From positions 1 to 34,123 of the forward strand of contig JANQSY010000155.1 of NCBI GenBank assembly GCA_028279065.1: a DNA stretch of 34,123 nucleotides, in the 5' to 3' direction. The stretch comes from Cytophagales bacterium (lineage in GTDB: Bacteria > Bacteroidota > Bacteroidia > Cytophagales > CCMP332). This document shows, piece by piece, positions 8,075-17,076 of the stretch; position 1 is the first letter of the stretch, and each line of letters starts with the position of its first letter. A program made the position numbers and the translations under genes. Below the pieces are notes generated by a model that had not been told where the DNA came from, did no database searches, and saw nothing but the letters and a program-made list of their open reading frames with translations.

Positions 8075-9553
8075 ATGAGGAAAAAGGGAAACATCCATGC
8101 GCTGGTCCACGCACTGACCAAGACCGAGAAGAGGTATGTAAAAGTTTTTGCTAAACTCCATGGCGATAGCCCCAATTACATACGCCTGCTTGAGGCGATC
8201 GAGGAACAGGTCCAGTACGACGAGGCCGCAATCAAAAAGAAGTTTGAGGGAGAAGCTTTTACGAAACAGCTCCATGTAACCAAGAACTATCTTCAGAACC
8301 TTATCCTCAAAGCGCTCCGAAATTTCTATCATCATCCGCTTTCCAGGGCGGAGCTCCTTGACATGCTCCGTAACATCGAGATCCTTTTTGAGAAGGGGTT
8401 AAAGGATCATGTAGAGTTCTACCTTTTAAAGGGCATAAAATGGTCCCGGGAGATCGAATGTTTTGATCTTCAATTCTCTTTTCTGGACTGGCAGAAAAAA
8501 TGGCTTCAAAGCTTCTGGTCTGAAGCATTTAGGGAGCACAGCAAGTATATGGACCGGGATTTTACATCCTGTCTGAATAGCATGATGAATCTGGATGAGT
8601 ACCGGCACCTTTACGATAATATGGACAAGCTGCTTTCGAGCTCCAGGATAGCGAAGGGTTATTACACCGATGAGGTTATAGGGAGCCCATTGATGGAGAG
8701 TTCCAAAAAAGTACTTTCCATCAGAGGAAGGATGATCTTCCATAAGATACTATTCAGGTACCATTATATCCATAAGGACAATCTAAAAAGAGGCATCCAG
8801 GAAGGCAGAAAATTGCTGGAGTTGGGCAGGGACCATAAACACATAATAGTCCACCATTTGGAAGATTTCCTTGAGGGACTTTGGTCCATGGTAAGAGCCC
8901 TCTTTAAAGCTGGCGAGACCGAGATACTGCAGGAGTTTCTCAATGAGCTGAGCGCGATCTTCAAGTCCCTTGGGGATGGCCAATCTTTTTCCAATATCCA
9001 CGTGAATCAACTCGAGGTTCTTTCCTGGCAACTAAGGGTGCTTGAGATTGATCCCTCCAGATTTAACCGGAGCCAGTGGGAGAAACAATTTGAAAGAGAG
9101 GTTGAGTCAAATAAGTCTCGTCTGTTTGCGAAACCATTAGCCAAAACCCTATTGATCAAGGCGTGGATGGCATATTACTACGGCGATCTCGGTAGCTGCA
9201 AGGAATTCTCAAACCAGATCCTGGGCGAATTCAATTATCCTACCTATATCGCCTACAGGGATTCCGCATTGATGTTCCTGAACCTGGTGGCCTTGAGAAG
9301 CAACCGCATCCCATCCCTGAAGCTGACCTACAATAACTCTCGGAAGATCTGGGCCTCAGACGGGAAAGGACCCCTTTCTGAAAGGAGGAAGATCTTCGGT
9401 TCTCTGGTGAATCAAAAAAGGGAAAACTGGGGCAGGGAGATCAACAAGACCATTCAATCAGAGAAAAAGAAAAGAGATAAAAGGTTTCTCTCAGCTATCA
9501 ACGAAAAAGAGGTATTTGTTTTCTTTGGAAAACAATATCTGGAAAATGCTTAA
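8075..9553 (+). CDS. Large helical protein of unknown function
   Basis: This 492-residue protein has no signal peptide or membrane segment, so it is probably cytoplasmic. It is rich in Lys, Glu, Arg and Leu and appears almost wholly alpha-helical. The N-terminus reads as a compact charged domain (HALTKTEKRYVKVFAKLH near residues 12-29). The remainder has helix-pair spacing reminiscent of TPR or similar alpha-solenoids (for example YYGDLGSCKEFSNQILGEF). I do not recognise a named family; proteins of this look occur as uncharacterised genes in Bacteroidota. It is followed with an 8-base overlap by a small membrane protein and then a GH20 hexosaminidase, so it may be part of that unit. A protein-interaction scaffold is the most I would infer. 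Confidence 0.75.
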   Translation: MRKKGNIHALVHALTKTEKRYVKVFAKLHGDSPNYIRLLEAIEEQVQYDEAAIKKKFEGEAFTKQLHVTKNYLQNLILKALRNFYHHPLSRAELLDMLRNIEILFEKGLKDHVEFYLLKGIKWSREIECFDLQFSFLDWQKKWLQSFWSEAFREHSKYMDRDFTSCLNSMMNLDEYRHLYDNMDKLLSSSRIAKGYYTDEVIGSPLMESSKKVLSIRGRMIFHKILFRYHYIHKDNLKRGIQEGRKLLELGRDHKHIIVHHLEDFLEGLWSMVRALFKAGETEILQEFLNELSAIFKSLGDGQSFSNIHVNQLEVLSWQLRVLEIDPSRFNRSQWEKQFEREVESNKSRLFAKPLAKTLLIKAWMAYYYGDLGSCKEFSNQILGEFNYPTYIAYRDSALMFLNLVALRSNRIPSLKLTYNNSRKIWASDGKGPLSERRKIFGSLVNQKRENWGREINKTIQSEKKKRDKRFLSAINEKEVFVFFGKQYLENA

Positions 9554-9719
9554 AGCAGCAGTTGCACTCAACGTCTTTGCTTTCATTCTTTTTACCGCGA
9601 ATTCATTTATTCTTTTGGACCGGGATTCAGAGCAATATAAATTCTCATTTACTATGGCGGCCCTATTTTTGATCCTTTCGGTCTTTTATGGAAGGAAACT
9701 CAGAAAACTCAATAAATAG
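9546..9719 (+). CDS. Small two-helix membrane protein
   Basis: A 57-residue protein beginning MLKAAVALNVFAFILFTANS, with two hydrophobic helices (about residues 3-22 and 34-49) and a basic tail GRKLRKLNK. The frame is also open from an ATG at 9516, but the ATG at 9546 overlaps the upstream stop codon by only 8 bases and gives a cleaner start, so I prefer it. The hexosaminidase gene starts two bases after its stop, so all three genes are probably one operon. The function is unknown. Confidence 0.6.
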   Translation: MLKAAVALNVFAFILFTANSFILLDRDSEQYKFSFTMAALFLILSVFYGRKLRKLNK

Positions 9720-9721
9720 AT

Positions 9722-11740
9722 ATGCATAAGGCCTTAATACTTGTATTCGTACTCGGTTTCATTTCTGAAGAGATCTTCTCACAGGACAAACCATCATTAA
9801 TGCCTATGCCTCAACATCTGGAATGGGGTGTTGGACAAATGAAGGTCACGGAAAAGATCAAGATCACGTATACCGGGAATGTCGACGGAACCCGTGTTCG
9901 TCCGAACATGGATAGATACTTGAAGTTTTTGAATGAGACTACAGGACTATTCATTCTGAAACATGCCCACGAAGAAAATGAGAACGGAAACCTGTCTATC
10001 ACGGTCCAAAGAAGAGGAGAACTGACTCCCTGGGAAGATGAGAGCTATGACCTGCACATCGATCCCCGCGGCATAGTGATCGAAGCAGAGACCGACCTGG
10101 GAGTGATCCATGCCCTTCAGACCCTCAGGCAATTATTGGTCCCGGGCGATAAGCATTATTATTTCCCCTTTGTCAGCATTCATGACGAACCCAGGTTCAG
10201 ATGGAGGGGATTGTTGATGGATGTTTGCAGGCATTTCATGCCTATGGACGTGATCAAGAGGAATATTCGCGGGATGAATTTTCTCAAGATGAATGTCTTC
10301 CATTGGCACCTGACGGAAGATCAAGGATTCCGTATCGAAAGCAAGAAATTTCCAAAGCTTTTGGAGGGCTCAGGAGGAAAATACTATACCCAGGAGCAGG
10401 TGAAGGAGATCATTCAGTATGCGGATTCCTTCGGAATAAGGGTGATCCCTGAATTTGATATGCCGGGGCATACCACCAGTTGGTTTGTCGGTCATCCGGA
10501 ACTGGCGAGTCGGCCGGGTCCCTACAAGCTGGGGACCACCTTTGGTGTACAGGATGCAGCCATGGACCCCACCAAACCGGAGGTCTATAGTTTCCTGGAT
10601 ACATTTTTGACTGAGATGGCGGGATTGTTTCCCGATGAGTATATCCACATCGGCGGAGATGAGGTCAATGGGAAGGTCTGGGATTCGGAGCCCCATATTG
10701 TAGAGTACAAACTGATGAACGGGCACCATAGAAATGAACAACTTCAGGCCCATTTTAACCGGGAGATCTATGGGATCCTGACGCGGAATAACAAAAAAAT
10801 GATCGGTTGGGATGAGATCCTCCAACCCGAACTTGGGCAAGGACATATTCTGATCCAGAGCTGGAGGGGAAAAGAGGCAATGTTTGAAGCAGCGGAGAAG
10901 GGGTATCAATCTATACTCTCCCAGGGGTATTATATTGACCTGTGTCAGCCCAGCTCATACCATTATGAAAATGACCCCATACCTATCGAAACGAAGGTTT
11001 CAGAAAAAGTCCGGAAGAATATCCTGGGTGGCGAGGCGACCATGTGGGCTGAGCTGGTTGATGAGCTGACGGTGGACAGCCGCATCTGGCCGCGAACCGC
11101 GGCTATAGCCGAAAGGCTATGGTCTCCTGTTCAGATCAGGGATGTGCGCGACATGTATTTCCGTCTCTGGGACATCAGCAGAGAGTTGAGGTCCTTTGGA
11201 CTGCTCAATGATTCAGCCCAGGAGATATTACTCGACCAAACCATCGGGGATGCTGATCATAGCAGTCTGAGTCAAATGATACAGTATATCCAGCCGATCA
11301 AGGGTTATGCAAGGCATAGGTCACATAGTTACACAACTTCAACACCTCTGAACAGGATACCGGATGCGGCTGTGCCAGATCCACTGGAATCTAGGAAGTT
11401 CTATTATGCCGTCCAGGACCTGATTAAGGGAATAGATGTGAGCAAGAACCGACTGGATGTCCAATCCCGGCTGGAGACCATTCGTTATTCCTTTCAACGC
11501 TTTCTTGAACTGGAGGCTCATAGTGTCACCTGGCAGGAGGATAAGCTGATCTTCCAAAACCTTGATGAGGCTGCCGCCCTGGGACTGGAAGTCCTCAAAG
11601 CCATGGATGAGAACGCTGCCTATAGTCCCGAATGGAAGGAAGAGAAAAAAGAGATCCTAAAGATCCTGAATCAGCCTACCGTGGAGTGCGAATTGGCGAT
11701 TTACGATGGCCTTTATTCGCTGATCGATAGCTATCACTGA
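9722..11740 (+). CDS. GH20 beta-N-acetylhexosaminidase, secreted
   Basis: A 672-residue glycoside hydrolase family 20 enzyme that removes terminal beta-linked GlcNAc or GalNAc by substrate-assisted catalysis. The N-terminus (MHKALILVFVLGFISEEIFS, then Q) is a signal peptide, so it acts in the periplasm or outside the cell. A GH20b-like domain (about 25-150) precedes the catalytic barrel, which starts around RGLLMDVCRHF. The barrel contains FHWHLTEDQGFRIE and the catalytic Asp-Glu pair Asp313-Glu314 in HIGGDEV; the late tryptophan segment SWRGKEAM is also present. A C-terminal helical extension of about 150 residues follows the barrel. It starts two bases after the small membrane protein. Likely substrates are chitin oligosaccharides, N-glycans or peptidoglycan fragments; the sequence does not choose between them. 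Confidence 0.93.
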   Translation: MHKALILVFVLGFISEEIFSQDKPSLMPMPQHLEWGVGQMKVTEKIKITYTGNVDGTRVRPNMDRYLKFLNETTGLFILKHAHEENENGNLSITVQRRGELTPWEDESYDLHIDPRGIVIEAETDLGVIHALQTLRQLLVPGDKHYYFPFVSIHDEPRFRWRGLLMDVCRHFMPMDVIKRNIRGMNFLKMNVFHWHLTEDQGFRIESKKFPKLLEGSGGKYYTQEQVKEIIQYADSFGIRVIPEFDMPGHTTSWFVGHPELASRPGPYKLGTTFGVQDAAMDPTKPEVYSFLDTFLTEMAGLFPDEYIHIGGDEVNGKVWDSEPHIVEYKLMNGHHRNEQLQAHFNREIYGILTRNNKKMIGWDEILQPELGQGHILIQSWRGKEAMFEAAEKGYQSILSQGYYIDLCQPSSYHYENDPIPIETKVSEKVRKNILGGEATMWAELVDELTVDSRIWPRTAAIAERLWSPVQIRDVRDMYFRLWDISRELRSFGLLNDSAQEILLDQTIGDADHSSLSQMIQYIQPIKGYARHRSHSYTTSTPLNRIPDAAVPDPLESRKFYYAVQDLIKGIDVSKNRLDVQSRLETIRYSFQRFLELEAHSVTWQEDKLIFQNLDEAAALGLEVLKAMDENAAYSPEWKEEKKEILKILNQPTVECELAIYDGLYSLIDSYH

Positions 11741-14269
11741 TCAGCGATAGTCGTTCAAACAAACCACCCTGAGTTCTAAGGCTCCTTGAGATCTTTCTCC
11801 TGATGGGATGAATTTTACTATAGTTTTTTGCCCTGGTACCAGATCCAGGAGATTGTTTTCGAAGTAGCCTTCCTGGTTAATCGCCTCCAGCCATACATCT
11901 TTCGCAAGGAAATCTGAGCTGAGCTCGATAAGAAACCCCTCTTCTGATTTTGTGATATCATACTTCAGCTCTGTTTTTTTTAGCCATAATGACCTGGGTT
12001 TTTCCAGAAAATGAATGTCTTCCTGGACGAGATCGGCCCCATTAAAAACCTGGGTCTGAAAGAAGGTCCATCTTCCTTGTCCGGTATCCAGGATACTGCC
12101 AATATATCTTTCAAAAAGAATCGAAGATTGCCCTTCATCCAATCGAAGAGGAATTGAATCCCTGCTAAGGGTTGTCCCGAAAAAGTTCTTGCGAAAAACC
12201 ATTGCATGACCTCGGAAACTAGTCCCGGATTCATTCAATACTTTGGTCTTTAGTCTTCGATTTTTTTGATCTGAGAAGATCACTATGGGCTCAAAAGCCT
12301 TTTTCAGACTATAATAAGCTGGTTTTTCAACCTGTCTGTGATCCAGAATCGACCAGGAAATTCCAGGCCAGGTATCATTGATCTGCCATACCAGGACGCC
12401 CATGGTTCTTGGTTGCTCCAATCGCATGAATTCCGCAGCCTTGCCAATGGCCATTGCCTGATGAATCTGGCTAAGGTAAACCTGGTGTTCAATAGTTCTG
12501 GGCCTTCGATACTGTTCTGATAAGTATCGGTTCAGCCTTTCCCAACCCAAATTGGCCTGTTGCCTGAAGCTCATGAATTCATCACCGATCAGGAGGGTAT
12601 CCTCTGTATAGTTGTTGAGAAGGGCCAGGGAAGGAATACTTTGCATTCCGAACTCGGAATTAAACCTTGGTGACCTGTCAGTCCACGCCTCGATGGGTTT
12701 ATCTCCATGCCAAACAGCCCAATCATGTACATTCCCTGAACGAAAATCCGAATCATCTGAGAAATTGGAAATCGGGCTGGAACTTAGGTAACTTCGGTTG
12801 GGGTCAAGTTCTCTTAGGATGCCTGGGATCAAACTATCGAACAGGTACTTTTGGTTTTTCCAGATCAATACTGAATCAGCTGCTCCAATTCCAAGAGTTT
12901 CCTGCCATCCCCAGTTCCTCCAGGCTAGCTCGATCTCATTGTTCCCGCACCAAAGAACTATGCATGGATGATCCTTCAGGCGGGTGACCTGATGTCTGAC
13001 CTCATCTTCAACCGCTATGAGGAATGCAGAATCCCAAGGATACAAGGTGTTGGCAAACATCAGATCCTGCCATACCATTATCCCGTTTTGGTCACAGAGA
13101 TCGTAAAATTCATCTGCCGGATAATGTCCTCCTCCCCAAACCCGGATCATATTGAAATTGGCCTTCTTTATCTTTTCGATCAGAGACAGATAGTCTTCCG
13201 GTTTGACCCTGTCCAGTTGAATATCCAGAGGGACGAGGTTTCCGCCTTTGGCAAATACCGGCTCGCCATTTATTCGGAAAAAAAAGCTTTCGCCAATACT
13301 GTCTTTTTCCCTGACCAGGCTGGCATTGGAATAGCCAACGGTCTTTTCCTTTTCATCCAGCCCACGGAGGTCCTTCATGAGCTTTACATTCATCAGGCTC
13401 AATTCCTGCTCACCGATACCTATGGGATTCCATGGTTTGATTCCATTGTCTTCCAGTTTGATCAGATGACTGTTTTCACCCTTCTTAAGATCAATACTCT
13501 CAGAAGCAGTGACAGAATTATTGATCCTGATCTGAACAGAATAGGAGCCTGCATCTTCCGCGATCGTTGTCAACCTGCAAAAGGATACGTCCTCCATTCG
13601 GACCAGATCTATGCCCTTGATGATCGCAGAGCTCCATGCATTGATCACTGGTAATGAATATATCCCTGCTGTCATCAGCTTAGGGGAAAAGTCCCAACCA
13701 AATTGATATGCAGGCTTTCTAACAAACGGGCGGAGATCTTTCTCCAATCGTTGAAAACTTTGCTCGGCTTTGGTAAAATGGCCCAAGGCCATATCTTTTT
13801 CAATTTTCTTTTCAGGATCCTGGAATACCAGCTTTATCCGGTTTTTTCCCTCTTTGAGTAAATGCCTGATGGGCAGCTGTTGCTCAACAAAAAAATTGGA
13901 GCAGGACCCCGCCGGACTATCATTGACAAAGACCTGCGCATAAGTATCAATCTGGCCAAGTGTCAGGTCGATCCGATCATGCCTGAAAAAGTCTGTTGAA
14001 ATTTGAAACTCAGTTTCGTAAACCCAATCATTTCCCCAGATCCAATCCAAGCTATCCAGGTTTTGATCTCGGTATGGGTCGTTTATCAACCCGTTTGCAA
14101 AAAGTACCGAATGGATGCCTGAAGGCAGGCTAATATTGAACTTGCTTTTTAAGACTTCACTGTTTAACGACCAGTTTTTATCCAAGGCTAGGCTTTTGGG
14201 CTTTTCTGGCTTGTGAAAACAGGAGGATAGCCCCAGAGCGATTATGAGGAGTGAGGCGGTCAGGCGCAT
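11741..14269 (-). CDS. GH2 beta-mannosidase-like lipoprotein
   Basis: An 842-residue glycoside hydrolase family 2 enzyme. The start MRLTASLLIIALGLSSCFHK carries a lipobox (LSSC), so it is an envelope lipoprotein. An N-terminal jelly-roll domain (about 40-210) and an immunoglobulin-like domain precede the catalytic barrel. The acid/base is Glu445 in WCGNNEIELAW and the nucleophile is Glu539 in RFNSEFGMQS; GGGHYPADEFYDLCDQNGI and VLVWQINDTWPGISW are typical of beta-mannosidases. It should hydrolyse terminal beta-mannosides, perhaps from N-glycan cores or mannans. Its stop codon lies directly against that of the GH20 gene (TGATCA), with no intergenic base. It follows the UDG-like gene by three bases and is probably cotranscribed with it, an odd pairing. 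Specificity within GH2 is inferred from motifs only. Confidence 0.9.
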   Translation of the reverse strand: MRLTASLLIIALGLSSCFHKPEKPKSLALDKNWSLNSEVLKSKFNISLPSGIHSVLFANGLINDPYRDQNLDSLDWIWGNDWVYETEFQISTDFFRHDRIDLTLGQIDTYAQVFVNDSPAGSCSNFFVEQQLPIRHLLKEGKNRIKLVFQDPEKKIEKDMALGHFTKAEQSFQRLEKDLRPFVRKPAYQFGWDFSPKLMTAGIYSLPVINAWSSAIIKGIDLVRMEDVSFCRLTTIAEDAGSYSVQIRINNSVTASESIDLKKGENSHLIKLEDNGIKPWNPIGIGEQELSLMNVKLMKDLRGLDEKEKTVGYSNASLVREKDSIGESFFFRINGEPVFAKGGNLVPLDIQLDRVKPEDYLSLIEKIKKANFNMIRVWGGGHYPADEFYDLCDQNGIMVWQDLMFANTLYPWDSAFLIAVEDEVRHQVTRLKDHPCIVLWCGNNEIELAWRNWGWQETLGIGAADSVLIWKNQKYLFDSLIPGILRELDPNRSYLSSSPISNFSDDSDFRSGNVHDWAVWHGDKPIEAWTDRSPRFNSEFGMQSIPSLALLNNYTEDTLLIGDEFMSFRQQANLGWERLNRYLSEQYRRPRTIEHQVYLSQIHQAMAIGKAAEFMRLEQPRTMGVLVWQINDTWPGISWSILDHRQVEKPAYYSLKKAFEPIVIFSDQKNRRLKTKVLNESGTSFRGHAMVFRKNFFGTTLSRDSIPLRLDEGQSSILFERYIGSILDTGQGRWTFFQTQVFNGADLVQEDIHFLEKPRSLWLKKTELKYDITKSEEGFLIELSSDFLAKDVWLEAINQEGYFENNLLDLVPGQKTIVKFIPSGERSQGALELRVVCLNDYR

Positions 14270-14272
14270 TAT

Positions 14273-14845
14273 TCAAAGTAAGGCATTATTTACCAGCTTC
14301 TCCAGCTCTGGAACCAACTCCCTTTCGAACCAGGGATTTCTCTTTAACCAGCCATAATTTCTGGGGGAGGGATGGACCGTTGGAATGAATTCGGGAAGGT
14401 ATTCCCTGAAGTTCTTTACTGTTTCGGTAAGGGTCTTCTTCTTTCGTTTTCCCAGGTAATGATTGATGGCATAACTCCCGATCAGCAATGTGAGTTTTAC
14501 ATTGGCAAGCTCAGGAAGGAGCTTTGGATGCCATTGAGGCGCACACTCCGGCCTGGGTGGTAGGTCCCCGGACCTTCCTTTCCCAGGATAACAAAATCCC
14601 ATAGGGATGATTGCTATTCTGGACTCATCATAGAACTTCTCCCTGCCCATGTTCAGCCAGGACCTTAATCTGTCTCCTGAGGGGTCATTCCATGGGATTC
14701 CACTGTTATGGACCTTCGTACCCGGTGCCTGCCCTATAATGTTGATGCTGGCTGTTTTTGAAGCTCTTAGAACAGGGTTGGGCCCCAATGGAAGGTGCTT
14801 TTCGCATATCCTGCAGCCACGGATTTCTTTCAGGAGATCTTCCAA
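14273..14845 (-). CDS. Uracil-DNA glycosylase family protein (4-Cys type)
   Basis: A 190-residue member of the uracil-DNA glycosylase superfamily (COG1573-like), which excises damaged bases, usually uracil, from DNA. Motif 1 is GQAPGTKVHNSGIPWND (residues 38-54) and motif 3 is HPSPRN (158-163). Cys11, Cys14, Cys85 and Cys101 show the CxxC plus C-x15-C arrangement of iron-sulfur family 4/5 enzymes, so a [4Fe-4S] cluster is likely. The start must be TTG at 14845, because an in-frame TAA is immediately upstream and the resulting N-terminus MEDLLKEIRGCRICEKHLPL fits the family. It precedes the GH2 lipoprotein gene by three bases. Which lesion it removes is uncertain. Confidence 0.85.
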   Translation of the reverse strand: MEDLLKEIRGCRICEKHLPLGPNPVLRASKTASINIIGQAPGTKVHNSGIPWNDPSGDRLRSWLNMGREKFYDESRIAIIPMGFCYPGKGRSGDLPPRPECAPQWHPKLLPELANVKLTLLIGSYAINHYLGKRKKKTLTETVKNFREYLPEFIPTVHPSPRNYGWLKRNPWFERELVPELEKLVNNALL

Positions 14846-14893
14846 TTATTGTTTTTTGTTTTTCATGGTTTTCTGACCTAAGGCATCTAAGAT

Positions 14894-14901
14894 GATTTTT
14901 G
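14894..14901 (+). promoter_or_regulatory. Weak candidate -7 element for DUF4389 operon
   Basis: GATTTTTG matches 7 of 8 positions of TAnnTTTG and lies 54 bases before the ATG at 14956. It sits in the short gap between divergent genes, where a rightward promoter is expected. If used, transcription would start after the alternative ATG at 14899, supporting the downstream start. Confidence 0.25.
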
Positions 14902-14955
14902 GAACACAAAAATCCAATTATTGCTAAATTGCCTTATCTACTAACCTATGCTACT

Positions 14956-15726
14956 ATGAGATTTTACATTTCCCATCAGGAGGAGTATTCCAGGCTTGAG
15001 TTGATCCTCAGGACGCTATTCGGGTACTTCTACATTGTTCTTCCCCATGCATTCATTTTAATGTTTCTTGCTTTATGGGGATCGATCTTGACCTTTATTG
15101 CATTCTGGTCAATCCTATTCACCGGCCGGTACCCGGAGAGTTTCTTCGAGTACCAGGTCAAGCTGATCAGGTGGCAAACCAGGGTCAACGCAAGAATGTA
15201 CAATCTGGCGGATGAATACCCCGCATTCGGATTGAATGCCGAGGATTCCCATGTCGATGTGCAGATCGCTTATCCTCAGTCCTTAGGCCGAGGGATGGCT
15301 ATTGTCAAAGTATTATTTGGTGGACTTTATGTTGGACTGCCTCATGGATTCATTCTGATCTTCAGAGTGATCTGGACCTTTATCCTGGTGATTGTTGCCT
15401 GGTTTGTGGTTCTTTTCACAGGAAAATTTCCCGAAAGCATGCATGAGTTCATCGTGGGTACAATGAGGTGGTCCACCAGGGTCAATCTTTATTTGGGATT
15501 GATGACCGACGACTATCCGCCTTTTTCAGGTGCTCCGGATCCTGACCATGATTCCTATGGAGGCGGCAGTTCAGCCCCTGAGGCACCTGCACCTACAGCT
15601 CCACCCGCAGTAGAACCTCCACCTCCACCTGCCCCTGAACCGAGTTCAGAAGGAAGTGCTGATGCGGGATCCGACGAGGTTAGTGGAGAATCCGAAGGTG
15701 ATAGGGAAGAGAAAAAGGAGGAATAG
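14956..15726 (+). CDS. Membrane protein with two DUF4389 domains
   Basis: A 256-residue inner-membrane protein with two tandem copies of the DUF4389 unit. Each copy has a pair of membrane helices followed by ILFTGRYPESFFEYQV or VLFTGKFPESMHEFIV, then RWQTRVN or RWSTRVN, and ends in EYPAF or DYPPF. The copies cover about residues 10-90 and 115-195. The C-terminal 60 residues are a Pro/Ala/Ser linker that becomes strongly acidic (SEGDREEKKEE). I chose the ATG at 14956 because MRFYISHQEEYSRLEL resembles the usual family N-terminus; the ATG at 14899 adds 19 unsupported residues. The DUF4870 gene follows two bases later. The molecular function of DUF4389 is not known to me. Confidence 0.8.
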   Translation: MRFYISHQEEYSRLELILRTLFGYFYIVLPHAFILMFLALWGSILTFIAFWSILFTGRYPESFFEYQVKLIRWQTRVNARMYNLADEYPAFGLNAEDSHVDVQIAYPQSLGRGMAIVKVLFGGLYVGLPHGFILIFRVIWTFILVIVAWFVVLFTGKFPESMHEFIVGTMRWSTRVNLYLGLMTDDYPPFSGAPDPDHDSYGGGSSAPEAPAPTAPPAVEPPPPPAPEPSSEGSADAGSDEVSGESEGDREEKKEE

Positions 15727-15728
15727 GA

Positions 15729-16217
15729 TTGACGGAATATCACCCACTACCCCAACCGGACGATATACCGGTTAGAGAAAAGGAAGATGCCATGGGAGCT
15801 TACTTCATGATGTTTGCTTCCGTGGCCATCGGCCTTCCTTTGCCCATTGTTAACCTTATTGCTGCCATTGTCTATTATTATCTTAACAAGGACAAAAGCA
15901 GGTATGTGAATTTTCACGCCCTTCAGTCTCTCCTTTCCCAGCTTCCAACCACGGTGATCAATTGGGGTGTGTTTTATATCCTTATCAGGTATTTTTTTTG
16001 GGAGGATGAGTTCACCCGTATCCATATGGCTTACATAGGGATGGCGGTTGTTGCTAATCTTCTTTACTTTATTTTTTCCATTGTGGCTGCGGTGAAGGCA
16101 AGAAAGGGCAGATTCTATTATTTTGTTTTCTTCGGATCATTTTGCTATAACCAGGTTTACAAGATCAGGGAAGAAAGGCCCCAAGGTAAAGCCGAAAACC
16201 TACCTCCAAAGATCTGA
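15729..16217 (+). CDS. DUF4870-like membrane protein
   Basis: A 162-residue protein with four hydrophobic helices (about 24-50, 66-86, 98-124 and a weaker one near 128-142). The segment NKDKSRYVNFHALQSLLSQ, between the first two helices, is the hallmark of the DUF4870/TIC20-like family of small membrane proteins. Translation appears to begin with TTG at 15729, two bases after the preceding stop, because the N-terminal segment PVREKEDAMGAYFMM reads as conserved; the first ATG (15792) would cut into it. Its TGA overlaps the ATG of the M48 protease by one base. It is presumably made together with its DUF4389 and protease neighbours. Function is unknown. Confidence 0.75.
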   Translation: MTEYHPLPQPDDIPVREKEDAMGAYFMMFASVAIGLPLPIVNLIAAIVYYYLNKDKSRYVNFHALQSLLSQLPTTVINWGVFYILIRYFFWEDEFTRIHMAYIGMAVVANLLYFIFSIVAAVKARKGRFYYFVFFGSFCYNQVYKIREERPQGKAENLPPKI

Positions 16218-17026
16218 TGCAGGGCAGGATGTTATTGGGCCTTTTGGCCCTCGTCGTGTTTTTTGGAGGAATCATGGGTCTGTTTTACCTATGGGACCCC
16301 AATATTGATGCGGAGCTTGCCGCAACCATCTCAATTGAGTCTGAGGATGACCTTGGAGATCTGATCTATGAAAGCCTTTTGGAAGATCCTGATATAAACA
16401 TTTACTCCGACCCGGAGATCGATTCCATGTTGCTGGTGATTATAGATCCATTAATGGAAAACCATGATCCATCAGATTTCGATTTTCGGTTTTATATTCT
16501 CGATGACCCATTGATCAATGCCTTTGCTATTCCCGGAGGAAGGATCTTTGTTGGGCGAGGTCTGATAGAGCTTGTGAACACTCAGGAGGAATTTCTGGGT
16601 GTTATGGGTCATGAGATGGGCCATGTGCATCACCGACACGTGATAGAAAGACTGGCCAGAGAATTGGGTATGAATGTCCTTCTTGGCCTTGCGACCGGAA
16701 CCGATGCCATTCTGATAAGTGATATAGGTAGGTCTCTACTCAGTACGGGGTTTGATCGCAAATCCGAAAAGGAGGCCGATGAATACTCCCTTGATCTACT
16801 GGTTAAATGCGGGATCCATCCCCACCATATGGCTACATTTTTCAGGCGCCTTAACCGTGAGAAGCTGAGCTATAATGAAAATCTGGAGTTCATGATGTCA
16901 CACCCTCATAACAATGCCAGGATAAAAACCGCTATGGAATATGAGGTCCCTGTGGATTTTGAATCCGTAGATCTAGGGGACTCCTGGGAAAGCTTTCAAT
17001 CCCACCTGGCGAAGGAACCCACTTGA
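16217..17026 (+). CDS. M48-family zinc metalloprotease, membrane-anchored
   Basis: A 269-residue M48-type peptidase. An N-terminal anchor (MLLGLLALVVFFGGIMGLFY) is followed by an acidic segment and the catalytic domain. The zinc site is His132-Glu133-x-x-His136 (GHEMGHVHHRH), with the third ligand Glu184 in the ExxxD motif EKEADEYSLDLL. NAFAIPGGRIFVGRGLIEL and the closing SHPHNNARIKTA are also typical of this family. It is likely an envelope-facing protease in membrane protein quality control, comparable to BepA/LoiP-type enzymes, though without a TPR domain. The start codon overlaps the DUF4870 stop. The AlkB gene follows after 50 bases. Confidence 0.9.
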   Translation: MQGRMLLGLLALVVFFGGIMGLFYLWDPNIDAELAATISIESEDDLGDLIYESLLEDPDINIYSDPEIDSMLLVIIDPLMENHDPSDFDFRFYILDDPLINAFAIPGGRIFVGRGLIELVNTQEEFLGVMGHEMGHVHHRHVIERLARELGMNVLLGLATGTDAILISDIGRSLLSTGFDRKSEKEADEYSLDLLVKCGIHPHHMATFFRRLNREKLSYNENLEFMMSHPHNNARIKTAMEYEVPVDFESVDLGDSWESFQSHLAKEPT

Positions 17027-17076
17027 AATTCTTGAACCTATCTTTATCCAAATTGTTGGAGATTTGGGGATAGGAA

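Noticed and set aside
12968-13654. A long 228-residue plus-strand ORF inside the GH2 gene
   Set aside because: It lies wholly within strongly conserved GH2 coding sequence on the other strand, including the domain before the acid/base glutamate, so it is a shadow frame.
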